From an uncultured Lachnospiraceae bacterium (lineage in GTDB: Bacteria > Bacillota > Clostridia > Lachnospirales > Lachnospiraceae), in assembly GCA_947650155.1 (NCBI GenBank), contig CANSUS010000034.1, forward strand, positions 1 through 38,690: a stretch of DNA of 38,690 bases, read 5' to 3'. This document shows positions 22,237-31,142 of the stretch, piece after piece. Each line of letters starts with the position of its first letter. Positions within the stretch are counted from its first letter, which is position 1. The notes beneath the pieces are model-generated. The model did no database searches. It was not told the origin of the DNA and saw nothing but the letters and a program-made list of their open reading frames with translations. Both the position numbers and the translations under genes were made by a program.

Positions 22237-24849
22237 ATGCAGGGATTCTTTTTGAAATTACTGAATATGAGTATTTCAGCCGGCTGGCTTATTCTGGCAG
22301 TAGTTTTGATTCGGCTGGCGTTAAAGAAAGCGCCGAAGTGGTTTCATTGTATGCTTTGGGTACTGGTGGCAGTCCGGCTGATTTGTCCTGTTTTCATCGA
22401 GAGCAGATTCAGCCTTTTGCCGGATACGCGGGTTGTGAATGTCATGGAGGACACCGGCAGACCGTATATTCAGTCGGGAATTGCGCCGGTGGATCGTTCG
22501 GTCAATGCTTATTTGAGCGAGCATTACTATAAAGAGACTGACGCGCAGATAACGGAATCCGTAACGCCGGCAGCGACTGGAGGAAATTCTCCCCATTGGA
22601 TAGATTGGGCAGCAGCCATTTGGCTGACCGGTACTTTCGGGTTTTTCCTATACGCGTTAATCAGTTATCTGCGTTTACAAGAAAGAGTGAGGGAATCGGT
22701 CCGGCTGCAGGAAAATATATTTTTGTGTGACAGAATTGATACTCCTTTTATTTTGGGAATTGTAAGACCACGTATTTTTTTGCCGTCCGAAATGAATGAA
22801 GTGCAGATTGAAAATGTGACTGCGCATGAACGGGCGCATATCAGCCGCAGGGATTATCTTTGGAAACCGTTTGGATACTTGCTGCTTTCTGTATATTGGT
22901 TTCATCCCCTTTGTATTCTTGCATACATTTTGCTCTGCCGCGATATTGAAATGGCATGTGATGAAAAAGTAATCCGCGGTATGGATACAGAGGAAAAGAA
23001 GGAGTATTCTATGGTGCTTCTTACGTGCAGCGTGCGGAGTAAGTTGATTTCTGTCTGTCCTTTGGCATTTGGAGAAGTGGGAGTGAAGGAAAGAATTAAA
23101 AGCATACTTCATTATAAAAAACCTGCGCTCTGGGTACTGATTACTTCGACTCTGATCTGTACAGCGGCAGCAGTATGTTTTTTGACAAACCCTGAAAACA
23201 ACACCTTTCAGATTGGAATCAGGATTCCGGCAAACAGCGGGGCCGGTTTCTATTATTCGGATCAGGAGATTTCGCCGCAAAAAAAGACGATTTTGGTCAG
23301 TGTGGGACAGGAAATTGGGGATACGGAAGTTCAGATTGTACCCCTTGAAGTAACAGAGGAAAATGCGTATGACGAGCCGGTTTATGTGACGCCGGGTCTT
23401 CCGTCTAAAGTGAGCGCAGAAAAAGGGGCGTGGTTCCATATTGGTATTTATGCGGAAAATGAAAGCGCCGAGGACGTTACCTTGTTTGTGACTGTAAAAA
23501 ACGTTGAGGTCAGGATTGCATCTGTCATGCAGGCGGCAGGGACTAATCAGACGCAGACAGAGGGGGAAGGGAAAATTTCTACAGGGGCAGACGGAAAGAA
23601 AGAAGATTTTCAGATGTCAGGCTGGGTCGAGGTGAAAGAGCCGGTAATCGATTTTGAGATGACGACCGGTGCGGATGGAAGCAGGCTGTATTATGCAGAT
23701 GATGAAAAATTCATATTCGGCGGGTATTATGGACTGTTTGTATATGATCTGAAGAATCGCAAGGTCCTTCGCAGTATTGATTTGGAATCTATTGGCTGTA
23801 ATGCAACTCAGGGTGACGCTGCATGTGAGATCAGTGTTGCAAAAGACGGCATGACGGTATTTTTGCATCCGATGAATCAGGATCAAATGTATGTCTATCA
23901 TGTTGCCGATCATACGATGACAAAGGAACCTTATAATCTGGAAGGAGTTGCTTTGTATCAAAACCAGTATAACGGTGAACTTAAATTTGCCGGGGAATTT
24001 ACTTTTTATAAAAGCGATGGAGAGATTAGATATGTTGCGTTAGTTGATGATATAACAATTGGGGAATTGGGATATACGCAGGATACCATGACGTCATATC
24101 TGGTTTTTGATGATGACGGAGGACGTGAATTTGAAGTGATAAGCAGAGTTCTTGATGAAGTCGGACTGGAGAATGCTTATGACTGGAATCATACTGTTGA
24201 TTTTAAAGAAAACGCAGATGTGCTGATTAAAATGGCGGAGGATTCCACCGGCGAGTTTGAAGTGTACGGAATTATCAGCAAGGAATTCGGGGCATTTGGC
24301 ATGCTTCTGAATGACGTGATAGACGGGGAAGATAATTGGAATTATGTGTATGAACCGTGGCTGTATACAGGCAATCCGTCCGATCAGCCGATGCTGGAGT
24401 GGATACAGGATGGGACTCTTGTATTTTCGTATCCCTGCAAGAATGAGCAAGGTGAAAAAACCAGATATTGTCGTAATGTGGACTGCGGATATGATACCGG
24501 ACATATGGAATTGGGACAGTTTCGTGAACGGATTCGCGATGCGGAAGAAAGGGACGGAGGCATAAAAGGCGATGGGAACAATACGTTGGATTTTACAGTT
24601 ACCAGCAGCCCTGTGTCAGAGGCTTATATCAATGAGCTGCAGGAAAAAATATCTGAAGCGATGGCAAACGGAGATCTGCCCTTTGTAGTCTCATCTGCCA
24701 TAATGGAAGATCCCCTTCGTCTGGAGGTAAGAGTGACGGATCTGACGGAAGAAAATATTGAAAAAATTCGTACCTTTGAATTTGCCGGTATGGCGATTAC
24801 GATCGTCCAAAGCGAAGGGGAGGTAAAATTGGAAGATCTCAAGGAATGA
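22237..24849 (+). CDS. BlaR1-like M56 membrane metalloprotease with large extracellular sensor
   Basis: An 870-residue integral membrane protein. Residues 1-320 are the M56 (BlaR1/MecR1) domain: membrane segments near 12-30, 38-54, 124-145, 212-232 and 298-315, zinc motif HERAH (197-201) and EMACDE (238-243). The region after 320 should lie outside the cell and is not a penicillin-binding domain. Residues about 400-800 include strand-rich, propeller-like text (FGGYYGLFVYDLKNRKVL, DQMYVYHVADHTM), ending with a small alpha/beta segment. AAGGAG spacing favours 22237. The neighbouring blaI-like repressor and the operators suggest a ligand-activated proteolytic switch for an unknown external signal. 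Confidence 0.85.
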   Translation: MQGFFLKLLNMSISAGWLILAVVLIRLALKKAPKWFHCMLWVLVAVRLICPVFIESRFSLLPDTRVVNVMEDTGRPYIQSGIAPVDRSVNAYLSEHYYKETDAQITESVTPAATGGNSPHWIDWAAAIWLTGTFGFFLYALISYLRLQERVRESVRLQENIFLCDRIDTPFILGIVRPRIFLPSEMNEVQIENVTAHERAHISRRDYLWKPFGYLLLSVYWFHPLCILAYILLCRDIEMACDEKVIRGMDTEEKKEYSMVLLTCSVRSKLISVCPLAFGEVGVKERIKSILHYKKPALWVLITSTLICTAAAVCFLTNPENNTFQIGIRIPANSGAGFYYSDQEISPQKKTILVSVGQEIGDTEVQIVPLEVTEENAYDEPVYVTPGLPSKVSAEKGAWFHIGIYAENESAEDVTLFVTVKNVEVRIASVMQAAGTNQTQTEGEGKISTGADGKKEDFQMSGWVEVKEPVIDFEMTTGADGSRLYYADDEKFIFGGYYGLFVYDLKNRKVLRSIDLESIGCNATQGDAACEISVAKDGMTVFLHPMNQDQMYVYHVADHTMTKEPYNLEGVALYQNQYNGELKFAGEFTFYKSDGEIRYVALVDDITIGELGYTQDTMTSYLVFDDDGGREFEVISRVLDEVGLENAYDWNHTVDFKENADVLIKMAEDSTGEFEVYGIISKEFGAFGMLLNDVIDGEDNWNYVYEPWLYTGNPSDQPMLEWIQDGTLVFSYPCKNEQGEKTRYCRNVDCGYDTGHMELGQFRERIRDAEERDGGIKGDGNNTLDFTVTSSPVSEAYINELQEKISEAMANGDLPFVVSSAIMEDPLRLEVRVTDLTEENIEKIRTFEFAGMAITIVQSEGEVKLEDLKE

Positions 24850-24872
24850 AGTTACTATTAACGGGAGGAAAT

Positions 24873-27197
24873 ATGAATCATAAAAAAATGGTAAGAGGCA
24901 GTGACATATGTAAAAAAAGTATTGTTCTGTTGGGAATGGTTGTGTTATTTCTGGGATTAAGTGGATGCGGCAAGGAAAAAGACGCGGAAGGACAGAACCG
25001 GAACGGCGGCGGTGAAAGTCAGAGTGTCAGCGAGGCAGAGAACGGAACACAGAGCGGAGCAATAGAATTATCGGCGGCAGAAGGGAATTATTATACAGGA
25101 GAATATGTAACAATACCGGAGACGGAAGCCATAGAAAGGATCGCCGTTTCGGATACAGCTGTCTATTATCTGAAATATGACCAGTCCAATAATTTGAAGG
25201 GAAAACTTATGAAATATGATTTAGACAGCGGGCAGACGACGGATTTAACAGACGCCATACCAGCGGGCAGTATTCAGGGACTTTGTGTCAACAGCGAAGG
25301 ACATCCGCTGCTGATCCTGATTAATGCGGAAGAAGAAAGGGCAGATCAGCTCAGACACTGGCTTATTGAAATTGGTGAAGACGGTACTGTCATGATGGAG
25401 AAAGATCTTACAGGTTTGCTGGAAGAATCAGAAGAGGAATTTTTTTTACGGTATTTGAAAGCCGGACCGGACGGGAGGATCTATTTAGCAGGTAATGAGA
25501 CGGTGTGGGTGCTGGACAGAGAAGGAAACGAGGAGTTTCATGTACAGTCAGGGGAATGGATTTATGAAATGGGCGTACTGCCGGAGGGAAAGCTGGCAGT
25601 TTCTGTATATGGTATGGGCAGTATGCTCGTGAAGGTTCTGGATTGTGAAAAGAAAGAGTGGGGAGATACTTACGAAAATGATCATTTTCGCTCTCCTATG
25701 TCTTTTACCGAACCGGGAGAAGGGGGGATTTATTTTTATAATTCCAATGAACTCTACTCTTATGACCCCAAAACAGGGGAAACGGCAGTTGTAGCGGACT
25801 GGTTATATCATGATATTTATGTAGAAGATATTGTGTATCTTTCAGTACGGGAAGACGGCCTGCATCTGATTACCTGTGACCGGGATGCAGGAAGGAACGA
25901 AATGGCTGTTTTAAAGCAGACGGATAAAGGGGAAAAGAAAGAAAAGCAGATGATTACGCTCGGTACAATAGAATTAACAAACGGGCTGCGGGGATGTGTC
26001 ACGAATTTTAATAAAGAAAACGATAACTATCGAATTGAGGTGATAGAGTATGCGAAAGGGACGAACTATAGCGCAGGGGTCATGCGGTTCAATAATGAGA
26101 TTATAGCGGGAAACATACCGGATATTATTAACATTACGGACGGAACGGAGGAATTTTATGCCGCGAAGGGGATTTTTGAAGATCTGAAGCCCTATCTGGA
26201 CGGGGAGCAGGGGATAAACCGCGCCGATTATTTCGACAATATTTTAACCGCATTGGAAACAGACGGAAAACTATATTTTCTGTCGCCGGATTTTTATATC
26301 GATACCATCGTCGGTAAAACAGGGGAAATTGGAGACGGCTATAGTTGGACAATAGAGGAAATGCGGAAGCTGGCAGAGGAAAGAGGAGAAGGCGTGGAGC
26401 TTTTGAACGGCGAAACCAAGTCGGGAATATTGAATATCTACTTACGTTATAATATGGCGCAGTTTTTTGATTTAAATGAGGGATACTGCGCGTTTGACAA
26501 TGATGCATTTAAAGAAATGCTGGAATTTGCAAATTGCTTTCCTACGAAAAGTTTGACGGAAGAATGGGAAATTGATTGGGAAAGGGCAAGAAACGGAGAA
26601 GTATTACTGATGGAGAGCACACTCAGGGGCATATCGGATTATCAGCTGTGTCACAATATTTTTGATGCGGATATTTCTTTTGTAGGATATCCCGGAAGTT
26701 TTGCATGCGGTTCTGTTGCAAAAGGCGGACCGGTGACAATCGCCATGAATGCAAAGAGCGGAAATAAAGAGGGGGCGTGGGAGTTTATACGTTCTCTGCT
26801 AGAAGAAGATTATCAGAATCAATATGTCAATTTTTTCCCGCTGCTTCGTTCTGCATTTGACCGGATGGCGGATGCGGCAATGCAGTCAACATTAAGGACG
26901 AATGAAGACGGCGACAAGATCAATGGGGGAGAAAGCATTACAGTTTCCATACAAGTTTCAACGCCTTTGGGAGAACCCAATACCTTCAGTGTGGATATCC
27001 ATCCGGCAAAAGAGGAGGAGATTGCGGAAGTAAGGGGACTGATAGAAGCAATAGACCGCATGGCGCGGTTTGATGAAACGGTGCTCTCCATTGTCTCGGA
27101 AGAGTCAGCAGCCTATTTTAACGGACAAAAGAGTGTGGAAGAGGTGATTTCCGTTATCCAGAGCAGGGCGAATATTTATATGAATGAAAATCGATGA
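24873..27197 (+). CDS. Lipoprotein: beta-propeller-like N-terminus plus solute-binding domain
   Basis: A 774-residue secreted lipoprotein. The signal peptide with hydrophobic core VLLGMVVLFLG ends in lipobox LSGC (29-32, lipidated Cys32), followed by a Gly/Ser/Asn-rich linker. Residues about 75-355 show repeated WD/propeller-like strands (AVYYLKYDQSN, GRIYLAGNETVWVLDREG, YFYNSNELYSYDPKTGE). Residues about 360-770 resemble a family 1 extracellular solute-binding protein (RFNNEIIAGNIPDIINI, MNAKSGNKEGAWEFIRSLL). No permease genes follow, so it may sense rather than transport. GGGAGG sets the start; the gene follows the M56 gene by 23 bases and is in the same operon. Confidence 0.82.
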   Translation: MNHKKMVRGSDICKKSIVLLGMVVLFLGLSGCGKEKDAEGQNRNGGGESQSVSEAENGTQSGAIELSAAEGNYYTGEYVTIPETEAIERIAVSDTAVYYLKYDQSNNLKGKLMKYDLDSGQTTDLTDAIPAGSIQGLCVNSEGHPLLILINAEEERADQLRHWLIEIGEDGTVMMEKDLTGLLEESEEEFFLRYLKAGPDGRIYLAGNETVWVLDREGNEEFHVQSGEWIYEMGVLPEGKLAVSVYGMGSMLVKVLDCEKKEWGDTYENDHFRSPMSFTEPGEGGIYFYNSNELYSYDPKTGETAVVADWLYHDIYVEDIVYLSVREDGLHLITCDRDAGRNEMAVLKQTDKGEKKEKQMITLGTIELTNGLRGCVTNFNKENDNYRIEVIEYAKGTNYSAGVMRFNNEIIAGNIPDIINITDGTEEFYAAKGIFEDLKPYLDGEQGINRADYFDNILTALETDGKLYFLSPDFYIDTIVGKTGEIGDGYSWTIEEMRKLAEERGEGVELLNGETKSGILNIYLRYNMAQFFDLNEGYCAFDNDAFKEMLEFANCFPTKSLTEEWEIDWERARNGEVLLMESTLRGISDYQLCHNIFDADISFVGYPGSFACGSVAKGGPVTIAMNAKSGNKEGAWEFIRSLLEEDYQNQYVNFFPLLRSAFDRMADAAMQSTLRTNEDGDKINGGESITVSIQVSTPLGEPNTFSVDIHPAKEEEIAEVRGLIEAIDRMARFDETVLSIVSEESAAYFNGQKSVEEVISVIQSRANIYMNENR

Positions 27198-27230
27198 TGG
27201 AGAAAAAGCAAAGTACTATTTTTCACATTT

Positions 27231-27275
27231 AAAAGCGGAGTGTCTCATAATGATGGGGATTCTCCGCTTTTCTCA
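27231..27275. terminator. Intrinsic terminator between the lipoprotein gene and the convergent gene
   Basis: AAAAGCGGAG (27231-27240) pairs with CTCCGCTTTT (27262-27271), loop 21 bases, T-rich on both sides. It ends the blaI-like operon and, read backwards, the HicB/DinB-like gene. Confidence 0.75.
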
Positions 27276-28004
27276 GTTTTTAGTCTGCATGGAAACTGAT
27301 ACATCAAAGAAAAATATATTCGGCACAAGATCAGGCCCGAAGGTTTGAACTGCCATCCGGTACATCGCTTTTGCGTGAATTCTGTCATGCCAGATAAAAC
27401 GCCTCAACACTTTTCGCAGCGACCATTCTTCCTCATAACTGCCATAGAAGACTTGGTTATCTAAAAAATCAGGCTGGCTTTCCAATAAGGCAAAGCCCCG
27501 TTCCCGGCATTCCACAATGTTCCCTTTATGATCCGCCGGGACGCCGATTTCGCCAAAGTAGTAATCGTTGACATTTTTGGTGTGTTCATACATTTCTGAC
27601 GCCGTGCGGGGGACTTGCCCATAGAAAGTTGTTCTTTTTGGCAGACAGCTTTTATCTTTATCCGGTATCGCATTGTACAGCACAAAAAAGTCTCTCGCTG
27701 ATTTCAGGGCAAGAGATTTCAATTCTATATATTCTGTCCTATTTAATTCTTTCTTTTCTGTATCAAAGAGGACATCCGAATCCGCATCAGAAATGGTCAG
27801 ACCGGAGTTTTTTTCCTGAACAATTTCAGAATCAAAGGAGTCTGGAACAGTCTTTCCCGCCCATTTTAGATAGGACTTGATTTCGGAAGGCATTTTTTGA
27901 ATCGCTGCTTCTTTAGATACGCCTCTTGTAAAAGCGCCAATAAAATTGTCCGCATATAGAATGCTGTCATTACCGTTGTGTTCCCATACGCATCTTATTT
28001 TCAT
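27273..28004 (-). CDS. HicB-like / DinB-like fusion protein
   Basis: A 243-residue protein. The first 50 residues resemble the HicB-type fold (CVWEHNGNDSILYADNFIGA, then GVSKEAAIQKMPSEIKSYL). The C-terminal half resembles the DinB/YfiT four-helix bundle, with a possible metal triad His141 (MYEHTKN), His206 and His210 (FIWHDRIHAKAMY). DinB-like proteins include metal-dependent thiol transferases. The substrate is unknown. AAGGAG ten bases upstream fixes the ATG at 28004. It has its own divergent promoter. Confidence 0.6.
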   Translation of the reverse strand: MKIRCVWEHNGNDSILYADNFIGAFTRGVSKEAAIQKMPSEIKSYLKWAGKTVPDSFDSEIVQEKNSGLTISDADSDVLFDTEKKELNRTEYIELKSLALKSARDFFVLYNAIPDKDKSCLPKRTTFYGQVPRTASEMYEHTKNVNDYYFGEIGVPADHKGNIVECRERGFALLESQPDFLDNQVFYGSYEEEWSLRKVLRRFIWHDRIHAKAMYRMAVQTFGPDLVPNIFFFDVSVSMQTKN

Positions 28005-28063
28005 TTGCAGTATTCTCCTTATCTGTTGGCAAATAGAAATTGACTTTTTAGTTGTGTAATACA

Positions 28064-28092
28064 ATTATATAGTATAAAGTTAAAAGAGACAA
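28064..28092 (-). promoter_or_regulatory. Promoter of the HicB/DinB-like gene
   Basis: On the minus strand TTGTCT (28092-28087), 17 bases and TATAAT (28069-28064). Confidence 0.55.
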
Positions 28093-28141
28093 ACGATTTA
28101 AAATCAAATATATAAGTTTAACAGGGAGCGATGGAGTTATT

Positions 28142-28561
28142 ATGGAGTATTACAAAAAAGCAAAGGGTATTATGGATATGGACGCTACAGAATTTGTCGG
28201 CGGTATTTCAGAAAGTGAAATAGAAAATGCAATGAGAACATTATCTGTTGCCTTTCCTGAAAGTTATAAAGCTTTTTTAATTGATTTTGGCGGTGGCGAC
28301 GCTGGTGGAGAAATTATCTTTGGTATTACAAATAATGCAGAAGATGACGTTGTGATCGCCACACAAACGGAACGAAGTGTAGGACTGCCTAAAAATCTGG
28401 TTATTATCGGATTCTGGAGTGATACTTTAATTTGTCTGGACACGAGTAAAATGGAGGGTGGGGAATGCCCTGTTGTTGAGGTGAATTATGATTATAGTGA
28501 AATAGAAGTGATTGCAGATACTTTTGGGAAATTTTTATATGAATATCTGGATGAGGAGTAA
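28142..28561 (+). CDS. SMI1/KNR4 (SUKH) family protein
   Basis: A 139-residue acidic protein with the SMI1/KNR4 pattern: ISESEIENAMRTLSVAFPESYKAFLIDFGGG (about 21-51, quoted in part as FPESYKAFLIDFGG), then IIFGITN and a closing helix FGKFLYEYLDEE. SUKH proteins often serve as immunity proteins against secreted polymorphic toxins; no toxin gene is adjacent, so this may be an orphan immunity protein. GGAG ten bases before the ATG. Confidence 0.85.
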   Translation: MEYYKKAKGIMDMDATEFVGGISESEIENAMRTLSVAFPESYKAFLIDFGGGDAGGEIIFGITNNAEDDVVIATQTERSVGLPKNLVIIGFWSDTLICLDTSKMEGGECPVVEVNYDYSEIEVIADTFGKFLYEYLDEE

Positions 28562-28598
28562 TAGATTGAAAAATAAAATTTCACGATCCTGATTTGTA

Positions 28599-28616
28599 TG
28601 CTTGCCGAAGCAGGCA
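28599..28616 (+). repeat. Start-site hairpin, cassette copy before peptide ORF L1
   Basis: TGCTTGC (28599-28605), CGAA and GCAGGCA (28610-28616), with one wobble pair, is preceded by GATTTGTA and followed by GATGGGGTTAGTGTG, which leads into the L1 ORF. It is a diverged copy of the hairpin plus GGAGG start-site cassette. Confidence 0.5.
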
Positions 28617-28626
28617 GATGGGGTTA

Positions 28627-28720
28627 GTGTGAGAAGTACTTCTAAGACTCATGCCAGAGGGTATTTCGTCAAGAAGTACTAAGTCTCACACAAGAGAATG
28701 CCCAAAATACGGGCATTCTC
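28627..28720 (+). repeat. Structured repeat L1 with 17-codon ORF (28629-28682)
   Basis: A long hairpin: GTGTGAGA (28627-28634) and AGTACTTCT (28635-28643) pair with AGAAGTACT (28672-28680) and TCTCACAC (28684-28691). Inner GAC/GTC and ATGCC/GGTAT stems carry an AGAG loop. A second hairpin GAGAATGCCC/GGGCATTCTC (28694-28720) follows. The first hairpin coincides with GTG...TAA encoding MRSTSKTHARGYFVKKY. Two relatives lie at 37.28-37.51 kb. It sits between the SUKH gene and the GNAT gene. It could be an untranslated RNA, a leader peptide with attenuator, or a miniature mobile repeat. Confidence 0.6.
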
Positions 28721-28733
28721 CGTGTTGAGTTGT

Positions 28734-28831
28734 GATTTCGCAGAGCGGAATCATAGAGGTTAGCGTGAAATATAAAATTTTATGATTTTGATTTGTACGC
28801 CCGTTAGAGAGGGCAGGCGGGAGCTAATATG
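28734..28831 (+). repeat. Two start-site hairpins before the GNAT gene
   Basis: GATTTCGC-AGA-GCGGAATC (28734-28752) is followed by ATAGAGGTTAGCGTG and a six-codon ORF ending in TGA. Then GATTTGTA, a second imperfect hairpin (GCCC/GGGC, 28799-28814), GCGGGAG and the ATG of the GNAT gene at 28829. The tandem layout suggests one start-site cassette was inserted behind another. Confidence 0.5.
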
Positions 28832-29602
28832 GATTTGGAAAAGATATATGTGGAAGAAGATTTATTCCCAAGGGAAATAACATTTTATGAAAAACGGGAC
28901 TATGGATTTCTGTTTTATAATGAAGAGAATAAGGACTCTTATGACTCCAATCATGCGCTTATCTTTAAGGACAAAGTATCCGATTTGAAGCAGACGCTTG
29001 ATGATATCATAAGGTTTTATACAGAGAAAGGGATCAGCCCCAACATTTATCAATCAATTTGTGATTGCGGATATTTTGAAGAAATGAAAAATACGCTTTG
29101 GGAGTATGGATTTAAAAGCTGGACGGAACCGCAAAAATATATGATTTTGTCTGAAAAAAGCGAAAAGCCTGCATTCTTCTCACAGATTGTTTCTAATACG
29201 AAAATTGTCGTTCGGAAGGTGTCCGAATGGAAAGAAGAATATGGGACAGAAATATTTGAGAAGGCTGGAGAACCTTGGGAAATCGGAGTGGCAAAAAGAG
29301 CATTGGACAATTGTAATACATTATTTTTTGTGGCTTTTTATGAGAATCAGCCGGCGGGAATGACTTATGCTCATATTAACAGCGGCGTATGCAGGGTTAA
29401 TTATTTACTTGTTCCAAACGAACATAGAAATAAAGGCGTGGGAAGGGCGCTGATGCATTGTTTTTCTGATTATTGTGAAAGAAATCAAATAAAAAATTGT
29501 TATTTGTGGACGGATGGAGAGACGGCAGAGAAAATTTATTATGAAGCGGGATTTCGTTATATAGAAACAAGGCAGGCAGGGCGTGCAGCTTATGTCAATT
29601 AG
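28829..29602 (+). CDS. GNAT-family N-acetyltransferase
   Basis: A 257-residue protein with a GNAT fold in its C-terminal half. VNYLLVPNEHRNKGVGRALM (about 191-210) carries the acetyl-CoA P-loop motif R/QxxGxG/A (HRNKGVGRAL), followed by NCYLWTDGETAEKIYYEAGF, the typical motif B. The N-terminal 120 residues show no clear motif. The substrate is unknown. It follows repeat L1 and a start-site cassette, and is followed by a second GNAT gene in the same direction. Confidence 0.85.
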   Translation: MDLEKIYVEEDLFPREITFYEKRDYGFLFYNEENKDSYDSNHALIFKDKVSDLKQTLDDIIRFYTEKGISPNIYQSICDCGYFEEMKNTLWEYGFKSWTEPQKYMILSEKSEKPAFFSQIVSNTKIVVRKVSEWKEEYGTEIFEKAGEPWEIGVAKRALDNCNTLFFVAFYENQPAGMTYAHINSGVCRVNYLLVPNEHRNKGVGRALMHCFSDYCERNQIKNCYLWTDGETAEKIYYEAGFRYIETRQAGRAAYVN

Positions 29603-29630
29603 GAAAGCAGATGTGAGGTAAGCGGGAAAA

Positions 29631-30371
29631 ATGATTTCAACATTAAAAGAACAGTTAGCAATTGACCTAAACTGCATAAAAGAGGACTTTGATAAAAAGA
29701 GTAATACCGTCAAAATACTGGGTAAAAACCGTATGAGGCGGCGAAATATCAATGATGATTTGCAGATGTTTATGGCTTGTTTTGGAAAAGGCGCGGTGGC
29801 GGCTGTGAGCGGGGAACTGGAAACATTTATGAGGCAATATGTGGAGAACAAGGATGGTTTCCGCTGCTTTGATATGCCGCTTCATGTATTGGAAAATGAA
29901 TTAAAGAGGCATGGAGGGATCATAAATGAGATTGAGGAATTTTACTTGTTAGAAAGCAGAGAGATTTGTCAGGCAGATACGGAATTAGATATTGAAATAC
30001 TGGAAGGCGATGCCATTAAAAAATTGTATGATGACGACAGGTTTCACATGGCAATGGGCTATTCGCAGGAAAGTGACCGCAGGGATATGCTTGCAGCAGC
30101 GGCATATAAAAACGGGGAACTGCTGGGGGTGGCAGGGGCAAGCAACGACACGGATCAAATCTGGCAGATTGGCGTTGATGTAGTCCCGGAAAAGCAGATG
30201 CATCATGTTGCGACGGATATTGTAAAAATAATTTCTAATGAGGTTTTGAAAAGAAATAAAATTCCCTATTATGGTACGGCATGGTCTAATATTGCATCAA
30301 AGCGGGTTGCAATAAATGTCGGATATAAGCCGGTTTGGGTAGAGTTGAAGGCAGTGAAAATGAGACAATAA
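29631..30371 (+). CDS. GNAT-like N-acetyltransferase
   Basis: A 246-residue protein. The C-terminal half is GNAT-like: AAAYKNGELLGVAGASND, QIGVDVVPEKQMHHVATDIV (a diverged acetyl-CoA loop) and YYGTAWSNIASKRVAINVGY, a motif shared with GNATs acting on small molecules. The N-terminal 110 residues are helical and unassigned. It lies 28 bases behind the preceding GNAT gene and is probably co-transcribed. The start uses GAGG and GGGA upstream of the ATG. Confidence 0.78.
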   Translation: MISTLKEQLAIDLNCIKEDFDKKSNTVKILGKNRMRRRNINDDLQMFMACFGKGAVAAVSGELETFMRQYVENKDGFRCFDMPLHVLENELKRHGGIINEIEEFYLLESREICQADTELDIEILEGDAIKKLYDDDRFHMAMGYSQESDRRDMLAAAAYKNGELLGVAGASNDTDQIWQIGVDVVPEKQMHHVATDIVKIISNEVLKRNKIPYYGTAWSNIASKRVAINVGYKPVWVELKAVKMRQ

Positions 30372-30411
30372 ATGTGTATTGGGGAACCGGCAGTTTTTCA
30401 TACTTATTTGA

Positions 30412-30441
30412 GCCGCCAAAGGCGGCATGGAGGTTAGCATG
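30412..30441 (+). repeat. Start-site hairpin cassette before the 4Fe-4S protein gene
   Basis: GCCGCC-AAA-GGCGGC (30412-30426) followed by ATGGAGGTTAGCATG, the start codon being at 30439. The same hairpin on the minus strand precedes the RNA ligase gene. Confidence 0.6.
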
Positions 30442-31128
30442 GTTGATAGTAAGCAGGTGAAAGATATTTTATTTGGATTAGGGGCAGATTTATGTGGAAT
30501 AGCGGGTATAGATAGATTTAATGACGCTCCTGAAGGGTATCATCCTACAGATGTTTTACCGACATGTAAATCGGTTATTTCTTTTGGATGCAGATTTCCG
30601 ATAGGAACTCTAAGCTGCAATTCTCCTGTACCTTATACAAAAGTGAGAAATTCGATTACGCCCAAGATGGATGCAATGGCTCTTGACTTTTGTATTGAAA
30701 TGGAGAAACATCAAATAGTCTGTGTACCTATTCCAACAAATGAAAGCCAATGGGACGAAAAGACGAAACGATGGCGCTCTATTATTTCTCTAAAGCACGC
30801 GGCACAGGCGGCGGGCTTGGGGACGATAGGGAGACATTCTCTGCTTATTACGCCGGAATTTGGAAGCATGGTTTGGCTGGGCGCGGTTTTGTGCGAGCAG
30901 GAATTGGAGTGTGACGAGTTAAAAGATAATATTTGTAATAACTGCAATGCCTGCGTAAATATATGTCCGGTAAATGCGTTAGAGCATTTAGAGCTGGAGC
31001 AGCAGGTATGTTGGGACTACGCTTTTGGCGATGATAAAGCAATACAAAGTTGGGTAATAGGCTGTCATAAATGCAGAGATATTTGTCCTTATAATCTGGG
31101 GACGGAAAATTCGTTTAGGAAGGAATAG
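30439..31128 (+). CDS. Double 4Fe-4S protein related to epoxyqueuosine reductase QueG
   Basis: A 229-residue protein. Two ferredoxin-type clusters are visible: CNNCNACVNICP (about 173-184), and CHKCRDICP near the C terminus with an upstream cysteine in QQVCWDY. The N-terminal half resembles the QueG cobalamin-binding region (CGIAGIDRF, CKSVISFGCRFP, KHAAQAAGLGTIGRHSLLIT). QueG itself has about 350 residues plus HEAT repeats, so this is a short relative, possibly a reductase of another substrate. The true ATG at 30439 follows ATGGAGG; the ATG at 30427 is part of that ribosome binding site. Confidence 0.82.
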   Translation: MVDSKQVKDILFGLGADLCGIAGIDRFNDAPEGYHPTDVLPTCKSVISFGCRFPIGTLSCNSPVPYTKVRNSITPKMDAMALDFCIEMEKHQIVCVPIPTNESQWDEKTKRWRSIISLKHAAQAAGLGTIGRHSLLITPEFGSMVWLGAVLCEQELECDELKDNICNNCNACVNICPVNALEHLELEQQVCWDYAFGDDKAIQSWVIGCHKCRDICPYNLGTENSFRKE

Positions 31129-31142
31129 GCCAATTCGGGGTA

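Noticed and set aside
22675-23439. 254-codon open frame on the minus strand
   Set aside because: It lies antisense to the M56 protease gene, whose zinc motif and membrane segments are clear; the antisense product is basic and without motifs.
28694-28720. Intrinsic terminator after peptide ORF L1 (also 37484-37510)
   Set aside because: The stem is perfect but no T-run follows, so it is recorded as part of the repeat, not as a terminator.
30427-30438. ATG at 30427 as the start of the 4Fe-4S protein (and 37543 for the pyrophosphatase-like gene)
   Set aside because: This ATG is part of the CATGGAGG ribosome binding site; the next ATG is correctly spaced.
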